From the NCBI GenBank assembly GCA_022709365.1, contig JAKLIY010000002.1:94386-158385 (forward strand): a stretch of DNA of 64,000 nucleotides, given 5' to 3'. The notes below the pieces were generated by a model. That model did not search any database, was not told the origin of the DNA, and saw only the letters and a list, made by a program, of their open reading frames with translations. How positions within the stretch are numbered: the stretch's first letter is position 1; every line of letters starts with the position of its first letter. Made by a program: the position numbers and the translations under genes. Below, in pieces: positions 25,443 to 35,800 of this stretch. Origin of the DNA: Pseudomonadota bacterium (GTDB lineage Bacteria; Pseudomonadota; Gammaproteobacteria; Competibacterales; Competibacteraceae).

Positions 25443-26651
25443 ATGCGTTTGGAAAAAACCGCCCAGGTGGTGATCGGCGCGCAATTCGGCGACGAGGGCA
25501 AGGGACGACTGATTGATCATTATGCCGCGTCAGCCGGTAGCGACAGCCTCGTGATCCGCTTCAACGGCGGTGCGCAGGCAGGGCATACCGTGGTGACGCC
25601 GGAAGGCCGGCGGCATGTGTTCAGCCACGTTGGCAGCGGCGTGTTCGCCGGGGCCGCTACCTTTCTGTCACGGTTCTTCGTGGCTAACCCGATCCTGTTC
25701 CTGAAAGAATTGAATGCGCTGGCGGAACTGGGCGTGACGCCGACCGTGCTGATCGATCCGGCCAGCCCGGCGACTACGCCCTACGATATGATGATCAATC
25801 AGATTATTGAGCGGGAACGGGGCGATGGCCGGCATGGCAGTTGCGGGATCGGTTTCGGCGAGACGCTGGAGCGTCATCTGCATCCGGTTTACGCGCTGAC
25901 GGTGGACGAACTGGCCGATGCGGCGCTGGCCGACCGGCTGGCGGCGATCCGCCGCGACTATGCGCCGGCCCGGCTGGCCCGACTGGGATGCGGCGCTGCC
26001 TACCGTCGGGAGGCGGAACTGTTTCAATCAGACGCCATTCTGGAACGCTATGTCGTGGATGTCCGCCGCTTTCTAGGCGCAGTGACCGTGATCGACGCCC
26101 AGGTGGCCATCCAAGGTCGGCGGATCCTGTTCGAGGGCGCTCAAGGATTATTAATCGACCAGGAACGTGGATTTTTCCCCTATGTGACCCGCTCCCATAC
26201 CGGTTTGCGCAATGTGTTGACGCTGGCGGGCGAGTGGGGTCTGGAGCGGCTGGAGGTGACCTATGCGACCCGCGCCTATCTGACCCGACATGGGGCCGGC
26301 CCGTTGCCGGGAGAATTGGCGGAGAAGCCGTATCCAGACGTGACCGACCCGACCAATGTACCGAACGATTATCAGGGTGCGCTGCGGTTCGCTTGGCTGG
26401 ATTTGGACTTTCTCAGGCGCGCTATCACCGCTGATTTAAACGATGCGCGGCAATGCCCGGAGATATCGATTCATCCCCGGCTGGCGATGGCCTGTCTGGA
26501 TCAATTGGGCGACGGGCCAGCGATTTATTGCCAGGGTGGACGGCGCTGTCAGGCTCGATTGGAGTCGTTTATCGCAGCGGTCAGGCAGGCGACGGCCATG
26601 AACGAGGTCTGGCTGGGCTGGGGGCCGGATCGGGATTCGATGAACCGATGA
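25443..26651 (+). CDS. Adenylosuccinate synthetase-like ligase, altered substrate loops
   Basis: 402-residue member of the PurA superfamily. Conserved: the phosphate loop GAQFGDEGKGR (Asp17), GGAQAGHT (His48), EGAQGLLIDQ...FPYVTRS (231-251), RAYLTRHGAGPLPGEL and the C-terminal GWGPDRD. Changed: IMP-contact GIGPAYED is GIGFGETL; the aspartate loop TTGRPRRTGWLD is NDYQGALRFAWLD (308-320); the guanine-reading TKLD motif is not found; the Asn of GGHNAGHT is Gln. So the GTP-dependent phosphoryl chemistry is plausible but substrate choice has probably shifted, as in PurZ. Operonic with the vWA gene and divergent from a Nudix regulator. A housekeeping purA is expected elsewhere. Confidence 0.85.
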   Translation: MRLEKTAQVVIGAQFGDEGKGRLIDHYAASAGSDSLVIRFNGGAQAGHTVVTPEGRRHVFSHVGSGVFAGAATFLSRFFVANPILFLKELNALAELGVTPTVLIDPASPATTPYDMMINQIIERERGDGRHGSCGIGFGETLERHLHPVYALTVDELADAALADRLAAIRRDYAPARLARLGCGAAYRREAELFQSDAILERYVVDVRRFLGAVTVIDAQVAIQGRRILFEGAQGLLIDQERGFFPYVTRSHTGLRNVLTLAGEWGLERLEVTYATRAYLTRHGAGPLPGELAEKPYPDVTDPTNVPNDYQGALRFAWLDLDFLRRAITADLNDARQCPEISIHPRLAMACLDQLGDGPAIYCQGGRRCQARLESFIAAVRQATAMNEVWLGWGPDRDSMNR

Positions 26652-26762
26652 GCGGTTATTTGTGATAAACGCTGCAAGCGACGCCCGGTGGCGCTTTTTC
26701 CTCGCGAATGTAAAGGTTTGCTGATGCACCCGTTGGTCAGAGGACAGTGTGACCGTCACGAT

Positions 26763-26867
26763 TTAGCCGACCAGAGTGCTTTGGCAGTGTTCGCAGACCG
26801 TGAGGATGGAAACCGTTGAACGGAAGGTGATGACTGCGTTGCAGGAGGGACAGGATGTGGTTTTCAT
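26763..26867 (-). CDS. 34-residue zinc-ribbon ORF (possible DUF4178 N-terminus relic)
   Basis: ATG 26867 to TAA 26763. The peptide has two CxxC pairs, SCPSC and VCEHC, separated by 18 residues (NAVITFRSTVSILTV), and ends QSTLVG. This closely resembles the N-terminal zinc ribbon of DUF4178 proteins, but the rest of that family is absent. It may be a genuine micro-protein or a truncated gene. Confidence 0.5.
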   Translation of the reverse strand: MKTTSCPSCNAVITFRSTVSILTVCEHCQSTLVG

Positions 26868-26900
26868 AAGTTGTTATACCATCACCTTGCAGCCTGAATC

Positions 26901-28169
26901 CTAGTGTCCAAGCAAGCGAGTAAACCGCGCCGCCAAGGCGGTGAGTCCCAGAGCGACCGCCAGCAGGACCGCCGAAATGACCAAGCTGTTGAGCAGCGCC
27001 GGCGCTACCGTCAGCAGGAGACCCAGTTCCAGCATCATGACGCCCGATAACAGTTTAAGCAGCCGCCCCTCCCATTCCGTGAGCTTACGAGCGGCCAGAG
27101 TGTGCACGAAGACGAACACGATCAACGCCAAGGGTAATACGTAGATCAGGTTGTAGAAAGCCAGATAGCCATAGCGAGCGCCAGGCGACAAATCGCTCAA
27201 GGTGAGCAGGCGCGTATACACCATCGGAAAGCCGGCGGTGCAGAGCAGTTCGTAGAAATTGGCCGCGATGGCCAGCAGGATAGTTGCGCCCAACATAGCC
27301 GGCAGATTCTCCGCATTCAGGACCACCCGCGCCCGCCGATAAATATCAGGCTTGCGCGATTCGGGAATCGACAGAGTGAGGCCCTGCCCGAAGGCGAAGA
27401 AGTCTTTGATGTTGACGACCCCGACGATCATCGCCAAAAGGCCGGCGGTCAGGGTTAGCCACGTCATGGCCCCCAGTAATTGAAACACGTTCAGCCAGGC
27501 GGCCATAAAGGCAAAATACATCAATCCCGAGGTCAGGACGAAAATGCCGCCAATCAGGGACATTCGGCGGCGATCCTTCTGATGAGTCAGCAGGCTCAGG
27601 AGAAACAGCAGGACGAAGAAGGCGCAGGGGTTGAAGGCATCCAACCCGGCGAGTATGAGAGTGAATGCCGGCAGGGATAGGTGGTCCATCTCTACTTCGC
27701 CGAGCAGGGGCACGCGCAGCTTTTTCACTGCCTCCGGCGTCGGCACAGTACCGGTCATCACGCCTTGTTGCGCCTGCGTTCGGCATTGGTCCAGCCGCTG
27801 TAACAGCGCAGCACCGGTGCTGGCTGCATCGTTCCATCCGACGTCCATGACCCCGCAGGCGATGAGGGTCGGCACTGCGGTAGCGGTTTGCCCCAGGGAC
27901 TGAGCCAGAGCGACGAAACGCCGGGCGTTTTCCGGGTGGCGCGCCACTTCGAGCGAATGGACGATGACCCAGGGGCGTTCGGTGGGAATCGTCTCTACAA
28001 AGGGCCGCGCCTCCAGACAATGTGGACAGGTTTCGGACCAAAAGAAATAAAGATGCACCTGGATTTCCCCCTCTGCGTTGTTTTTCACCCAGAGCGGTTG
28101 CGCAAATGCAGCGGCGATCAGTAGCCAGGCGGCCAAGGCGCCTAGCGATAATGCGGATCGCTTGATCAT
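26901..28169 (-). CDS. Thioredoxin-fold / CcdA-like membrane redox protein
   Basis: 422 residues. A signal peptide (about 1-23) is followed by a periplasmic thioredoxin-like domain with the CPHC active site (FFWSETCPHCLEARPF) and a cis-Pro region (VPTLIACG). Then come about eight membrane helices containing LDAFNPCAFF and LLCTAGFP, the Cys pair positions of CcdA/DsbD electron relays. It probably moves reducing equivalents across the membrane to periplasmic thiols. This is a reversed-order DsbD-like fusion (thioredoxin first). It is divergent from the guanidine locus; no functional link is visible. Confidence 0.85.
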   Translation of the reverse strand: MIKRSALSLGALAAWLLIAAAFAQPLWVKNNAEGEIQVHLYFFWSETCPHCLEARPFVETIPTERPWVIVHSLEVARHPENARRFVALAQSLGQTATAVPTLIACGVMDVGWNDAASTGAALLQRLDQCRTQAQQGVMTGTVPTPEAVKKLRVPLLGEVEMDHLSLPAFTLILAGLDAFNPCAFFVLLFLLSLLTHQKDRRRMSLIGGIFVLTSGLMYFAFMAAWLNVFQLLGAMTWLTLTAGLLAMIVGVVNIKDFFAFGQGLTLSIPESRKPDIYRRARVVLNAENLPAMLGATILLAIAANFYELLCTAGFPMVYTRLLTLSDLSPGARYGYLAFYNLIYVLPLALIVFVFVHTLAARKLTEWEGRLLKLLSGVMMLELGLLLTVAPALLNSLVISAVLLAVALGLTALAARFTRLLGH

Positions 28170-28406
28170 GTCCTGCTGCCTCCTCGGGTCATCTTGAGTT
28201 AGCCAGATTAAATAACGCCTTTGTCACAAGTTAAAGATTTTAAAAAGCTGCCAAACCCCTTTTTAGATTAAAAACTGACGGGAGGCTGAATTACGCCCTA
28301 TTCCGGGGCAGTACGCCTCCACGCTTGCTCAATGACGGTGCTCACTGGAAAGCATCAAACGACAGTTTTCAAATCAACCCGTTGAAGTTAGATATTTTAT
28401 CTTTGA

Positions 28407-28422
28407 TGGCACGCATTCTGCT
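28407..28422 (+). promoter_or_regulatory. Sigma-54 promoter of the guanidine operon
   Basis: TGGCACGCATTCTGCT: -24 GG (28408-28409) and -12 GC (28420-28421) separated by exactly 10 bp, close to consensus TGGCACG-N4-TTGCW. It lies about 70 bp ahead of the riboswitch, so transcripts would start near 28433. This fits nitrogen control of guanidine use. Confidence 0.75.
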
Positions 28423-28488
28423 AATGCAAAATCAGGTAAGAGACCTCGCTGGCGATCTTTGGTGACCGCAACCGGGGATTACTCAAAA

Positions 28489-28592
28489 GACCGCTAGGGT
28501 TCCGGTCCGCTGTGTGCGGATGGCTGGTCCGAGAGCAGTCGGCCTTCCCCAAAGAGGGCTACACGGCGGGATAAAAGCCCGGGAGATCGTCC
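28489..28592 (+). promoter_or_regulatory. Guanidine-I (ykkC) riboswitch
   Basis: The diagnostic ykkC blocks occur in order: CTAGGGTTCCG, a hairpin (GTCCGC..GCGGAT), CTGGTCCGAGAG, a second hairpin, ACACGG, and GGGATAAAAGCCCGGGAGA. Downstream, GGAGA...TCTCC can form a further stem before the start codon and could be the expression platform. Guanidine-I riboswitches turn on genes for guanidine export or degradation when guanidine is present, which fixes the substrate of this operon. Confidence 0.95.
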
Positions 28593-28644
28593 GAGGTCTC
28601 CTGCGCCCTGTTTATAACCCGACGACCCTCTGGGAGACTACCTG

Positions 28645-29730
28645 ATGCCCATCCAATGTTCATCCCGCCTGTTCCGGCCGTTCACTGTCCTGCTACTCGC
28701 TGCCGTTCTCACCCTGTTCAATCCGGCTTCGGCCGCTGACAAAACGAAATTCCGCGTCGCCTGGACCATCTACGCCGGCTGGATGCCCTGGGATTACGGC
28801 GACCAGTCTGGAATCGTCAAGAAATGGGGCAAGAAATACGGCATCGATATCGACGTGGTGCAGATCAATGACTACGTGGAGTCCATCAATCAATACACCG
28901 CCGGCGCTTTCGATGGTTGCGTGATGACCAACATGGACGCCCTGACCATCCCAGCCGTCAGCGGCATGGATTCCACGGCTCTGATTATCGGCGACTTCTC
29001 CAACGGCAATGATGGCGTGGTGCTCAAGGGCCAAGGCAAGACGCTCAAGGATCTCCAGGGCCAGAAGGTCAATTTGGTCGAGTTGTCGGTGTCGCACTAT
29101 CTGCTGGCGCGCGGACTGGAGAGCGTTGGCCTGAGCGAGAAGGATATCACCGTAGTCAACACCTCCGACGCCGATCTGGTGGGAGTGTTCACCAGTCCCG
29201 ACGTCACTGCTGCCGTGACCTGGAACCCATTGCTCAGCGAAATCAAGGCCATGTCCGATACCGTCGAAGTATTCAATTCGAACCAGATTCCCGGTGAGAT
29301 CATCGACCTGATGGTGGTCAATACCGAAACCCTCAAGAAAAATCCAGCGCTGGGCAAGGCGCTGGTCGGTGCCTGGTACGAGATCATGGGCATTATGTCC
29401 AAGGATGACGAGGCCGGGAAAAAGGCCCGCACAGCGATGGGCAAGGCGGCTGGCACGGATCTAGCCGGTTTCGATCAGCAACTCAAAACTACCAAGATGT
29501 TCTATCAAGCCAAGGATGCGGTCGAATTTGCCCACAGCCCGGTGCTGGTGGACACCATGCGCAAGGTCACGCAATTTTCCTTTGATCACGGTCTGCTCGG
29601 GCAAAACGCCAAGAGCGCCGATGTGGTTGGCATTACCTTTCCCGGCGGACAGACTCTCGGCGATGCCAAGAACGTCAAACTGCGCTTCGACGCCGAATAC
29701 ATGAACTTGGCCGCGACCGGCAAACTGTAA
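28645..29730 (+). CDS. Guanidine ABC importer, substrate-binding protein
   Basis: Periplasmic binding protein of 361 residues, NitT/TauT (SsuA-like) family. Signal peptide 1-30 ending ASA. The ligand-domain stretches VAWTIYAGWMPWDYG and TAGAFDGCVMTNMDALTIP are the first and second lobe signatures. It is the first gene after the guanidine-I riboswitch, with GGGAG ahead of ATG 28645. Guanidine as substrate is inferred from the riboswitch and the downstream carboxylase; annotation pipelines usually call it a urea or nitrate/sulfonate binding protein. Confidence 0.9.
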   Translation: MPIQCSSRLFRPFTVLLLAAVLTLFNPASAADKTKFRVAWTIYAGWMPWDYGDQSGIVKKWGKKYGIDIDVVQINDYVESINQYTAGAFDGCVMTNMDALTIPAVSGMDSTALIIGDFSNGNDGVVLKGQGKTLKDLQGQKVNLVELSVSHYLLARGLESVGLSEKDITVVNTSDADLVGVFTSPDVTAAVTWNPLLSEIKAMSDTVEVFNSNQIPGEIIDLMVVNTETLKKNPALGKALVGAWYEIMGIMSKDDEAGKKARTAMGKAAGTDLAGFDQQLKTTKMFYQAKDAVEFAHSPVLVDTMRKVTQFSFDHGLLGQNAKSADVVGITFPGGQTLGDAKNVKLRFDAEYMNLAATGKL

Positions 29731-29739
29731 GCATCGGCG

Positions 29740-30570
29740 ATGAAACGGCTGATCAACCTGCACCCGGATCGCGGCGGACGCCTGTGGTTAGGATTGCTGC
29801 CCTTTGTCCTGGCGTTGATTGCCTACCTGATCGCTTCGGCGGCGCGGTTGGCGGACAACCCCAGCGATAAGCTGCTGCCCAGTCTGGCCAGCATGGGCGC
29901 AGCGATCTACCAGATGGTGTTTATCCCTGATATCCGCAGCGGCAATCTGTTGTGGTGGGCGGACACCGCCGCCAGCCTGATCCGGCTGGGCTGGGGACTG
30001 GGCATCAGCGCGGCTCTGGGCCTGATCGTCGGGATTGGCGTTGGGATCACTCCACTGTTCCGCGCCGGGTTGTCGCCGTTCGTTGCCGGGCTGTCGCTGA
30101 TTCCACCCATGGCGATCCTGCCGATCCTGTTCATCGTGTTCGGGCTGGGCGAACTCTCAAAGGTGGTGCTGATCGTGTTCGGCATCGCCCCGGTGATCAT
30201 CCGCGACATCCAGCAGCGGGTCGAGGAATTGCCCACCGAGCAAATCGTTCGGGCACAGACCCTGGGCGCTTCTACTCCCTCACTGGTGTTACGGGTAGTA
30301 TTGCCGCAGGTATTACCCCGGCTGGTGGACGCGCTGCGGCTATCGCTGGGTGCAGCCTGGCTGTTCCTGATCGCCGCCGAAGCCATCGCCGCCACTGAGG
30401 GGCTGGGCTATCGTATCTTTCTGGTACGGCGCTATCTGGCGATGGATGTGATTCTGCCTTATGTGCTGTGGATCACGTTGCTGGCTTTTGCTATGGACTG
30501 GATATTGCGGATGCTGAGCCGCCGCGCCTTTCCCTGGTTTGGCGCCGGCAGCGCCCGGGGAACGGCATGA
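29740..30570 (+). CDS. Guanidine ABC importer, permease
   Basis: 276-residue SsuC/TauC-type permease with about six membrane helices and the EAA loop (EELPTEQIVRAQTLGASTPSLVLRVVLPQVLP). It begins 9 bp after the binding protein and overlaps the ATPase start (ATGA), so the transporter is translationally coupled. Confidence 0.92.
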   Translation: MKRLINLHPDRGGRLWLGLLPFVLALIAYLIASAARLADNPSDKLLPSLASMGAAIYQMVFIPDIRSGNLLWWADTAASLIRLGWGLGISAALGLIVGIGVGITPLFRAGLSPFVAGLSLIPPMAILPILFIVFGLGELSKVVLIVFGIAPVIIRDIQQRVEELPTEQIVRAQTLGASTPSLVLRVVLPQVLPRLVDALRLSLGAAWLFLIAAEAIAATEGLGYRIFLVRRYLAMDVILPYVLWITLLAFAMDWILRMLSRRAFPWFGAGSARGTA

Positions 30571-31364
30571 GCGAGGTCAGCGTTCGCAATCTGTGGAAAA
30601 GTTATGGCGACCAGGTAGTGCTGGAGCGACTGAATCTGGAGGTGAAAACCGGCGAGTTTTGTACCGTCGTCGGCGCTTCCGGCTGCGGCAAGACTACGTT
30701 TCTAAAGCTGCTGCTTGGCCAGGAAACGCAAAGTCGGGGGCAACTGTTGCTCGATGGTCAGCCGTTGCCAGCGGAGCCGGGACCGGAGCGCGGCATCGTG
30801 TTTCAGCGCTACTCGGTTTATCCCCATCTCACCGTACTGGACAATGTGCTACTGGCGCTGGAACTGCACCGATCACGCTGGCTGGGACGACTGTTCGGTT
30901 CGGCCCGCCGGCGCGCCCGGGAACGGGCGATAGCGATGCTGGACGAGGTCGGGCTGAGCGCCAGCCTGGATCGCTACCCGGCGGAGCTGTCCGGTGGAAT
31001 GCAGCAACGCCTGGCTATTGCCCAATCACTGGTGCGTCCCCCCAAAGTGCTGTTGCTGGACGAACCATTCGGTGCGCTGGACCCCGGAATCCGTGCGGAC
31101 ATGCATGTCCTGATTCGGCGGGTCTGGGCGGAAACCGGAGTCACGGTGTTCATGATCACCCACGATCTGTCTGAGGGCTTCAAACTCGGCACCCGGTTGC
31201 TGGTATTCGACAAAGTCCGCCATGATCCGCAAGCGCCGCAAGCTTATGGCGCTACGATTACCTACGATATTCCGCTGCGTAACCGCCGGCCCGACGATTT
31301 GCCGCCGGAACTGGCTGCCCGCGTCGCGGCGCATGAACCCCCTTGCGAGGCATCGACTTCATGA
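30567..31364 (+). CDS. Guanidine ABC importer, ATPase
   Basis: 265 residues. Walker A GASGCGKTT, Q-loop FQRYSVYP, signature LSGGMQQRLAIAQSL, Walker B VLLLDEPFGALD, switch His in MITHDLSEG. ATG 30567 overlaps the permease stop; the longer frame from 30468 lies within the permease. The stop overlaps the next gene (ATGA at 31361). The extended C-terminus (about 230-265) is typical of ATPases in urea/guanidine carboxylase loci. Confidence 0.93.
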   Translation: MSEVSVRNLWKSYGDQVVLERLNLEVKTGEFCTVVGASGCGKTTFLKLLLGQETQSRGQLLLDGQPLPAEPGPERGIVFQRYSVYPHLTVLDNVLLALELHRSRWLGRLFGSARRRARERAIAMLDEVGLSASLDRYPAELSGGMQQRLAIAQSLVRPPKVLLLDEPFGALDPGIRADMHVLIRRVWAETGVTVFMITHDLSEGFKLGTRLLVFDKVRHDPQAPQAYGATITYDIPLRNRRPDDLPPELAARVAAHEPPCEASTS

Positions 31365-32104
31365 GTGAATTTTCTCCTAACCTGATCGTGCTGGAAGATC
31401 ATCTACGCGGCGGTGAAAGCCTGTCCTTGGTACTCCGGCGCGGCTATAGCCTGCGTTTGACCGACCTGGAAGGCGGGGCCAACGTTGCCGCCCTGTTCTA
31501 CAACGCCGAGGAAAAACTCGAGCGCTACAATATGGCGGACACCCTCAAGGCCCAGCACATTTTCTATCTGACCCAGGGCTACGTTTGCTATTCCGACATG
31601 GGCCGGATTCTGGTCTCGCTGACCGCCGATACCTGCGGTTGGCACGATACGGTGTGCGGCGTGAGCAACGCCGCCCTGGTGCAGGAAAAGTACGGCGAAG
31701 GGAGTTATCAGGAATTGCGCAATGACTTTTACCGTAACGGTCGCGACCGTTTTCTGATTGAGCTGGGCAAGTGGGGGCTGGGCAAGCGCGACCTGGTGGC
31801 TAACGTCAACTTCTTCAGCAAGGTGGCTGCCGACGCTGAGGGCAACCTCAACTTTCATGCCGGCTTCTCGCCTCCCGGCGCTTACGTGGATTTGCGGGCG
31901 GAGATGGACGTGTTGATGGTGTTGCACACCTGCCCGCATCCACTCGATCCCGGTCCCCGCTACGCACCGAAGCCGGCGGCGCTGACCGTCTGGGAGTCCG
32001 GTCCCGGCGGCGATCCTGATGATCCCTGCCGGTTGTCACGCCCGGAGAACGCTCGCGGTTTCGTCAATACCACCCGGCACTTTTGCCAGTCGCACCGCCA
32101 TTGA
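31361..32104 (+). CDS. cgdB: Carboxyguanidine deiminase subunit (urea carboxylase-associated family, UAAP2 type)
   Basis: 247 residues, DUF1989 family. Conserved: [34 protein letters not shown], and the paired [16 protein letters not shown]. Two such paralogues adjacent to a urea-type carboxylase form carboxyguanidine deiminase (CgdAB), which converts carboxyguanidine to allophanate with ammonia release in the established guanidine carboxylation pathway. A metal site from the Cys/His motifs is likely. Which of the two genes is A and which is B is uncertain. Confidence 0.83.
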   Translation: MSEFSPNLIVLEDHLRGGESLSLVLRRGYSLRLTDLEGGANVAALFYNAEEKLERYNMADTLKAQHIFYLTQGYVCYSDMGRILVSLTADTCGWHDTVCGVSNAALVQEKYGEGSYQELRNDFYRNGRDRFLIELGKWGLGKRDLVANVNFFSKVAADAEGNLNFHAGFSPPGAYVDLRAEMDVLMVLHTCPHPLDPGPRYAPKPAALTVWESGPGGDPDDPCRLSRPENARGFVNTTRHFCQSHRH

Positions 32105-32115
32105 GGGAGACCGCT

Positions 32116-32757
32116 ATGCTGACTATTAGTCCGTTCGATCCCGCTCACGCCCTCTACGATCAGGTCGTGCCCTCCGGCGAATCTTGGATGTACCCCCTCG
32201 ATGCCGGCCAGACCTTGCGCATTATCGATCTGGAAGGCAACCAGGCGGTAGACACCCTGTTCTATAACGCGCATGACCCCAGCGAGCGTTACAGCGCCAC
32301 CGATACGATCCGCGCCCAAAGCCATCTTTACCTCACAACCGGAACCCGGCTGATGTCCAGCGAGGGGCGGGTGATGGGTATCATCACTGCTGACACCTGC
32401 GGTCGCCACGATACTCTCGGCGGGGCTTGTGCGGCGGAAAGCAACCAGGTCCGCTACGCCCTGGAAAAGCGCTACATGCACAACTGCCGGGATAGTTTCC
32501 TGCTGGCGCTGGCGAGCTGGGGCCATGGCTTCGACAAGCGCGACATTCCCAGCAACATCAACTTCTTCATGAATGTGCCGGTCACCCCGGAAGGGCGGCT
32601 GACCTTCGAAGACGGTCTTTCCGAACCGGGCAAGTACATTGAACTCAACGCCGCCATGGACCTGATCGTGCTGGTCTCGAACTGCCCGCAACTGAATAAC
32701 CCTTGCAACGCCTACAACCCGACGCCGGTGCGGATGCTGATTTGGGATGCGGCCTGA
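32116..32757 (+). CDS. cgdA: Carboxyguanidine deiminase subunit (urea carboxylase-associated family, UAAP1 type)
   Basis: 213 residues, paralogue of the preceding gene ([56 protein letters not shown]). The retained Cys/His motif [10 protein letters not shown] marks the DUF1989 metal-binding core. ATG 32116 follows AGGGAGA by about six bases; the frame upstream is not homologous. It lies 11 bp after its partner. Confidence 0.83.
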   Translation: MLTISPFDPAHALYDQVVPSGESWMYPLDAGQTLRIIDLEGNQAVDTLFYNAHDPSERYSATDTIRAQSHLYLTTGTRLMSSEGRVMGIITADTCGRHDTLGGACAAESNQVRYALEKRYMHNCRDSFLLALASWGHGFDKRDIPSNINFFMNVPVTPEGRLTFEDGLSEPGKYIELNAAMDLIVLVSNCPQLNNPCNAYNPTPVRMLIWDAA

Positions 32758-32837
32758 CCGCTGCGCCGCCGGGACGACCCGGCAGGACTCCGAACGACGG
32801 CGGGACGCCCCGCCCTTTGTATTGCTGACCTCACGCC

Positions 32838-35800
32838 ATGTTCGACACGGTTTTAATCGCCAATCGCGGCGCCATCGCCTGCCGGATTATCCGCACCCTG
32901 AAACGGCTTGGAATTCGGGCCGTGGCGGTCTACACACGCGCCGATCACGGCTCCCGCCATGTCCAGGAGGCCGATGAAGCCCTGTGGATCGGCGAGGGCG
33001 TTGCCGCCGAATCCTACTTGAATATTGAGCGAATTCTGGATGCGGCTCGCCTCAGCGGCGCTCAGGCGATCCACCCCGGCTATGGCTTTCTCAGCGAGAA
33101 CGCCGCTTTCGCTCTAGCCTGTGAGCAGGAAGGACTGGCTTTCATCGGGCCGACTCCGGCGCAGATAGAGTGCTTTGGTCTCAAGCACACCGCCCGGGAA
33201 CTGGCGCGAGCCAACGCCGCGCCGTTGCTGCCGGGCACCGAGCTGCTGGAGACGGTGGCGGCGGCACAGGCGGCGGCCGAGACCATCGGCTATCCGGTCA
33301 TGCTGAAGAGCACCGCAGGCGGTGGCGGCATCGGCATGCGACTTTGCCATGCGCCCGCTGATTTGGAGTCTTCTTTTGCTTCGGTGCAGCGCCTGGGACA
33401 CAGCCACTTCAGTCATGCCGGGGTATTTCTGGAAAAGTTCGTCGAGCAGGCCCGGCACATCGAGGTGCAGATCTTCGGCGATGGCCGGGGCGGGGTGATC
33501 GCCTTGGGCGAGCGCGACTGTTCCCTGCAACGGCGCAATCAAAAGGTCATTGAGGAAACCCCCGCGCCGAACTTGCCAGAATCGGTGCGTGAAGCATTGC
33601 TCGCTACCGCGGTGCGCCTGATGAGTGCGGTGCGCTACCGTTCGGCGGGTACGGTGGAATTCATCGTTGATGCCGCCAGCGACGCCTTCTATTTCCTGGA
33701 GGTGAACACCCGCTTGCAGGTGGAACACGGCGTCACCGAACAGGTCACGGGAGTGGATTTGGTGGAGTGGATGGTGCGGCTGGCGGCGGAGGATTTGCCG
33801 CCGTTGGACACGCTGTCCGTCACGCGACGCGGCCATTCAATACAAGCCCGGCTGTACGCTGAAGATCCCGCCCGGCAGTTCCAGCCACAGTCTGGTCTGT
33901 TGACCGAAGTGGCATTCCCGGAGGGAGTACGCTGCGATACCTGGATCGAGACCGGGGTCGAAGTACCAGCTTACTACGATCCTCTTTTGGCCAAAGTCAT
34001 CGTCCAGGGCGCGGACCGTGAACAGGCGCTGGCTGCGCTCGATAGCGCATTGCAGGCCACCCGGATTAGTGGCATTGAAAGCAATCTCGATTATCTGCGG
34101 GCGGTGGTGAATCAGGATGCGGCGTTCCGCGTCGGGCGACACACCACCCGCACTTTGAGCGAATTCAATTACTGCCCGGCGGTGTTCGAAGTGCTAGCGG
34201 CTGGCACCCTGACCACAGTTCAGGATTGGCCGGGACGGTTGGGTTACTGGGATGTAGGCGTGCCGCCATCGGGACCGATGGATGACCTTGCTTTCCGCCT
34301 CGGCAATCGGCTGGTGGGCAACCCGCCCGGCGTGGCCGGACTGGAATTTACCCTGAACGGGCCGACTCTGCGCTTCCATGCTCCAGCGGTGATCGCCCTA
34401 ACCGGCGCGGCCATGCTGGCAACGCTCGATGGCCAGCCAGCACCATTCTGGGCGCCCTTTGCAGTGTCAGCCGGAACGGTGTTGCAACTGGGCCAGGCGC
34501 ACACCGGGACGCACGCCTATCTGTGCATCCGTCATGGTCTTGAGGTCCCCGACTACCTGGGCAGTTGTTCCACCTTCACCCTAGGCCGCTTTGGTGGTCA
34601 CGGCGGGCGGGCGATGCGACTGGGCGACGTGTTGCACCTCCAACCCTCCACACTTGACGGTAGCGAGCAACCGCTGGCTCCCGCGCTGATTCCCCGGCAT
34701 GGCCACGATTGGGCATTGCGCGTTATCTACGGCCCGCACGGCGCGCCGGATTTCTTCACTGAAGACGATATTGCCACCTTTTTCGCCACCGCGTGGGAGG
34801 TGCATTACAACTCCAGCCGCACCGGAGTACGGTTGATCGGTCCTCGTCCACGCTGGGCGCGTCCCGACGGCGGCGAGGCTGGCCTGCATCCCTCTAATAT
34901 TCATGACAACGCCTACGCCATTGGCGCGGTCGATTTCACCGGCGACATGCCGGTGATCCTCGGTCCCGACGGTCCCAGTCTGGGCGGTTTCGTTTGCCCG
35001 GCCACGGTGATTCAAGCGGATCTATGGCAACTCGGGCAGTTGCGGCCCGGCGACCGGGTGCGCTTCATCCCGGTGACTCTGGATACAGCGGTGCAGTTGC
35101 TGCGAGTGCAACAATATCAGGTTGAGCGCCTGGAGCCAGTGACCGTCGATGCCGCGCCCGTCACACCGGCTAACGCCATCCTCGCCCGGATTCCGCCTGA
35201 CGAACATCCGGTTGGGGTGGTCTACCGCCCGTCCGGCGATGCTGGCCTGCTGATCGAATATGGCCCGCCGGTACTCGATATCGCTTTGCGATTCCGGGTA
35301 CAGGTGTTGTTGGACTGGTTCAAGGCCCAGGCGCTGCCCGGTGTACTCGATCTGACGCCTGGCATCCGCTCGTTGCAGGTTCATTACGATCCGCTGGCGT
35401 TGCCACTGGCGGAATTGCTGGCGGTGTTGCAACAGGCCGAGCAGGAACTGGGTGATGTCAGCAATACAGTGGTTCCCGCCCGCATTGTCCACTTGCCGCT
35501 GGCCTGGGATGATAGCCAGACCCGGCTGGCTATCGAGAAATACATGCAGTCGGTGCGCCGCGATGCGCCATGGTGCCCCAGCAACCTGGAATTCATCCGT
35601 CGCATCAACGGCTTGGAAAATATTGAAGCCGTTAGGGACATCGTGTTTTCGGCATCCTATCTGGTGATGGGACTGGGCGATGTCTATCTGGGCGCGCCGG
35701 TCGCCACGCCGCTTGACCCGCGTCACCGCTTGGTGACGACTAAATACAATCCGGCGCGCACCTGGACTCCCGAAAATGCGGTGGGCATTGGCGGCTCTTA

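Noticed and set aside
25443..26651. Assigning the AdSS-like gene as PurZ (2-aminoadenine synthesis)
   Set aside because: The phosphate-loop Asp, changed in PurZ, is retained and no other Z-genome genes are present.
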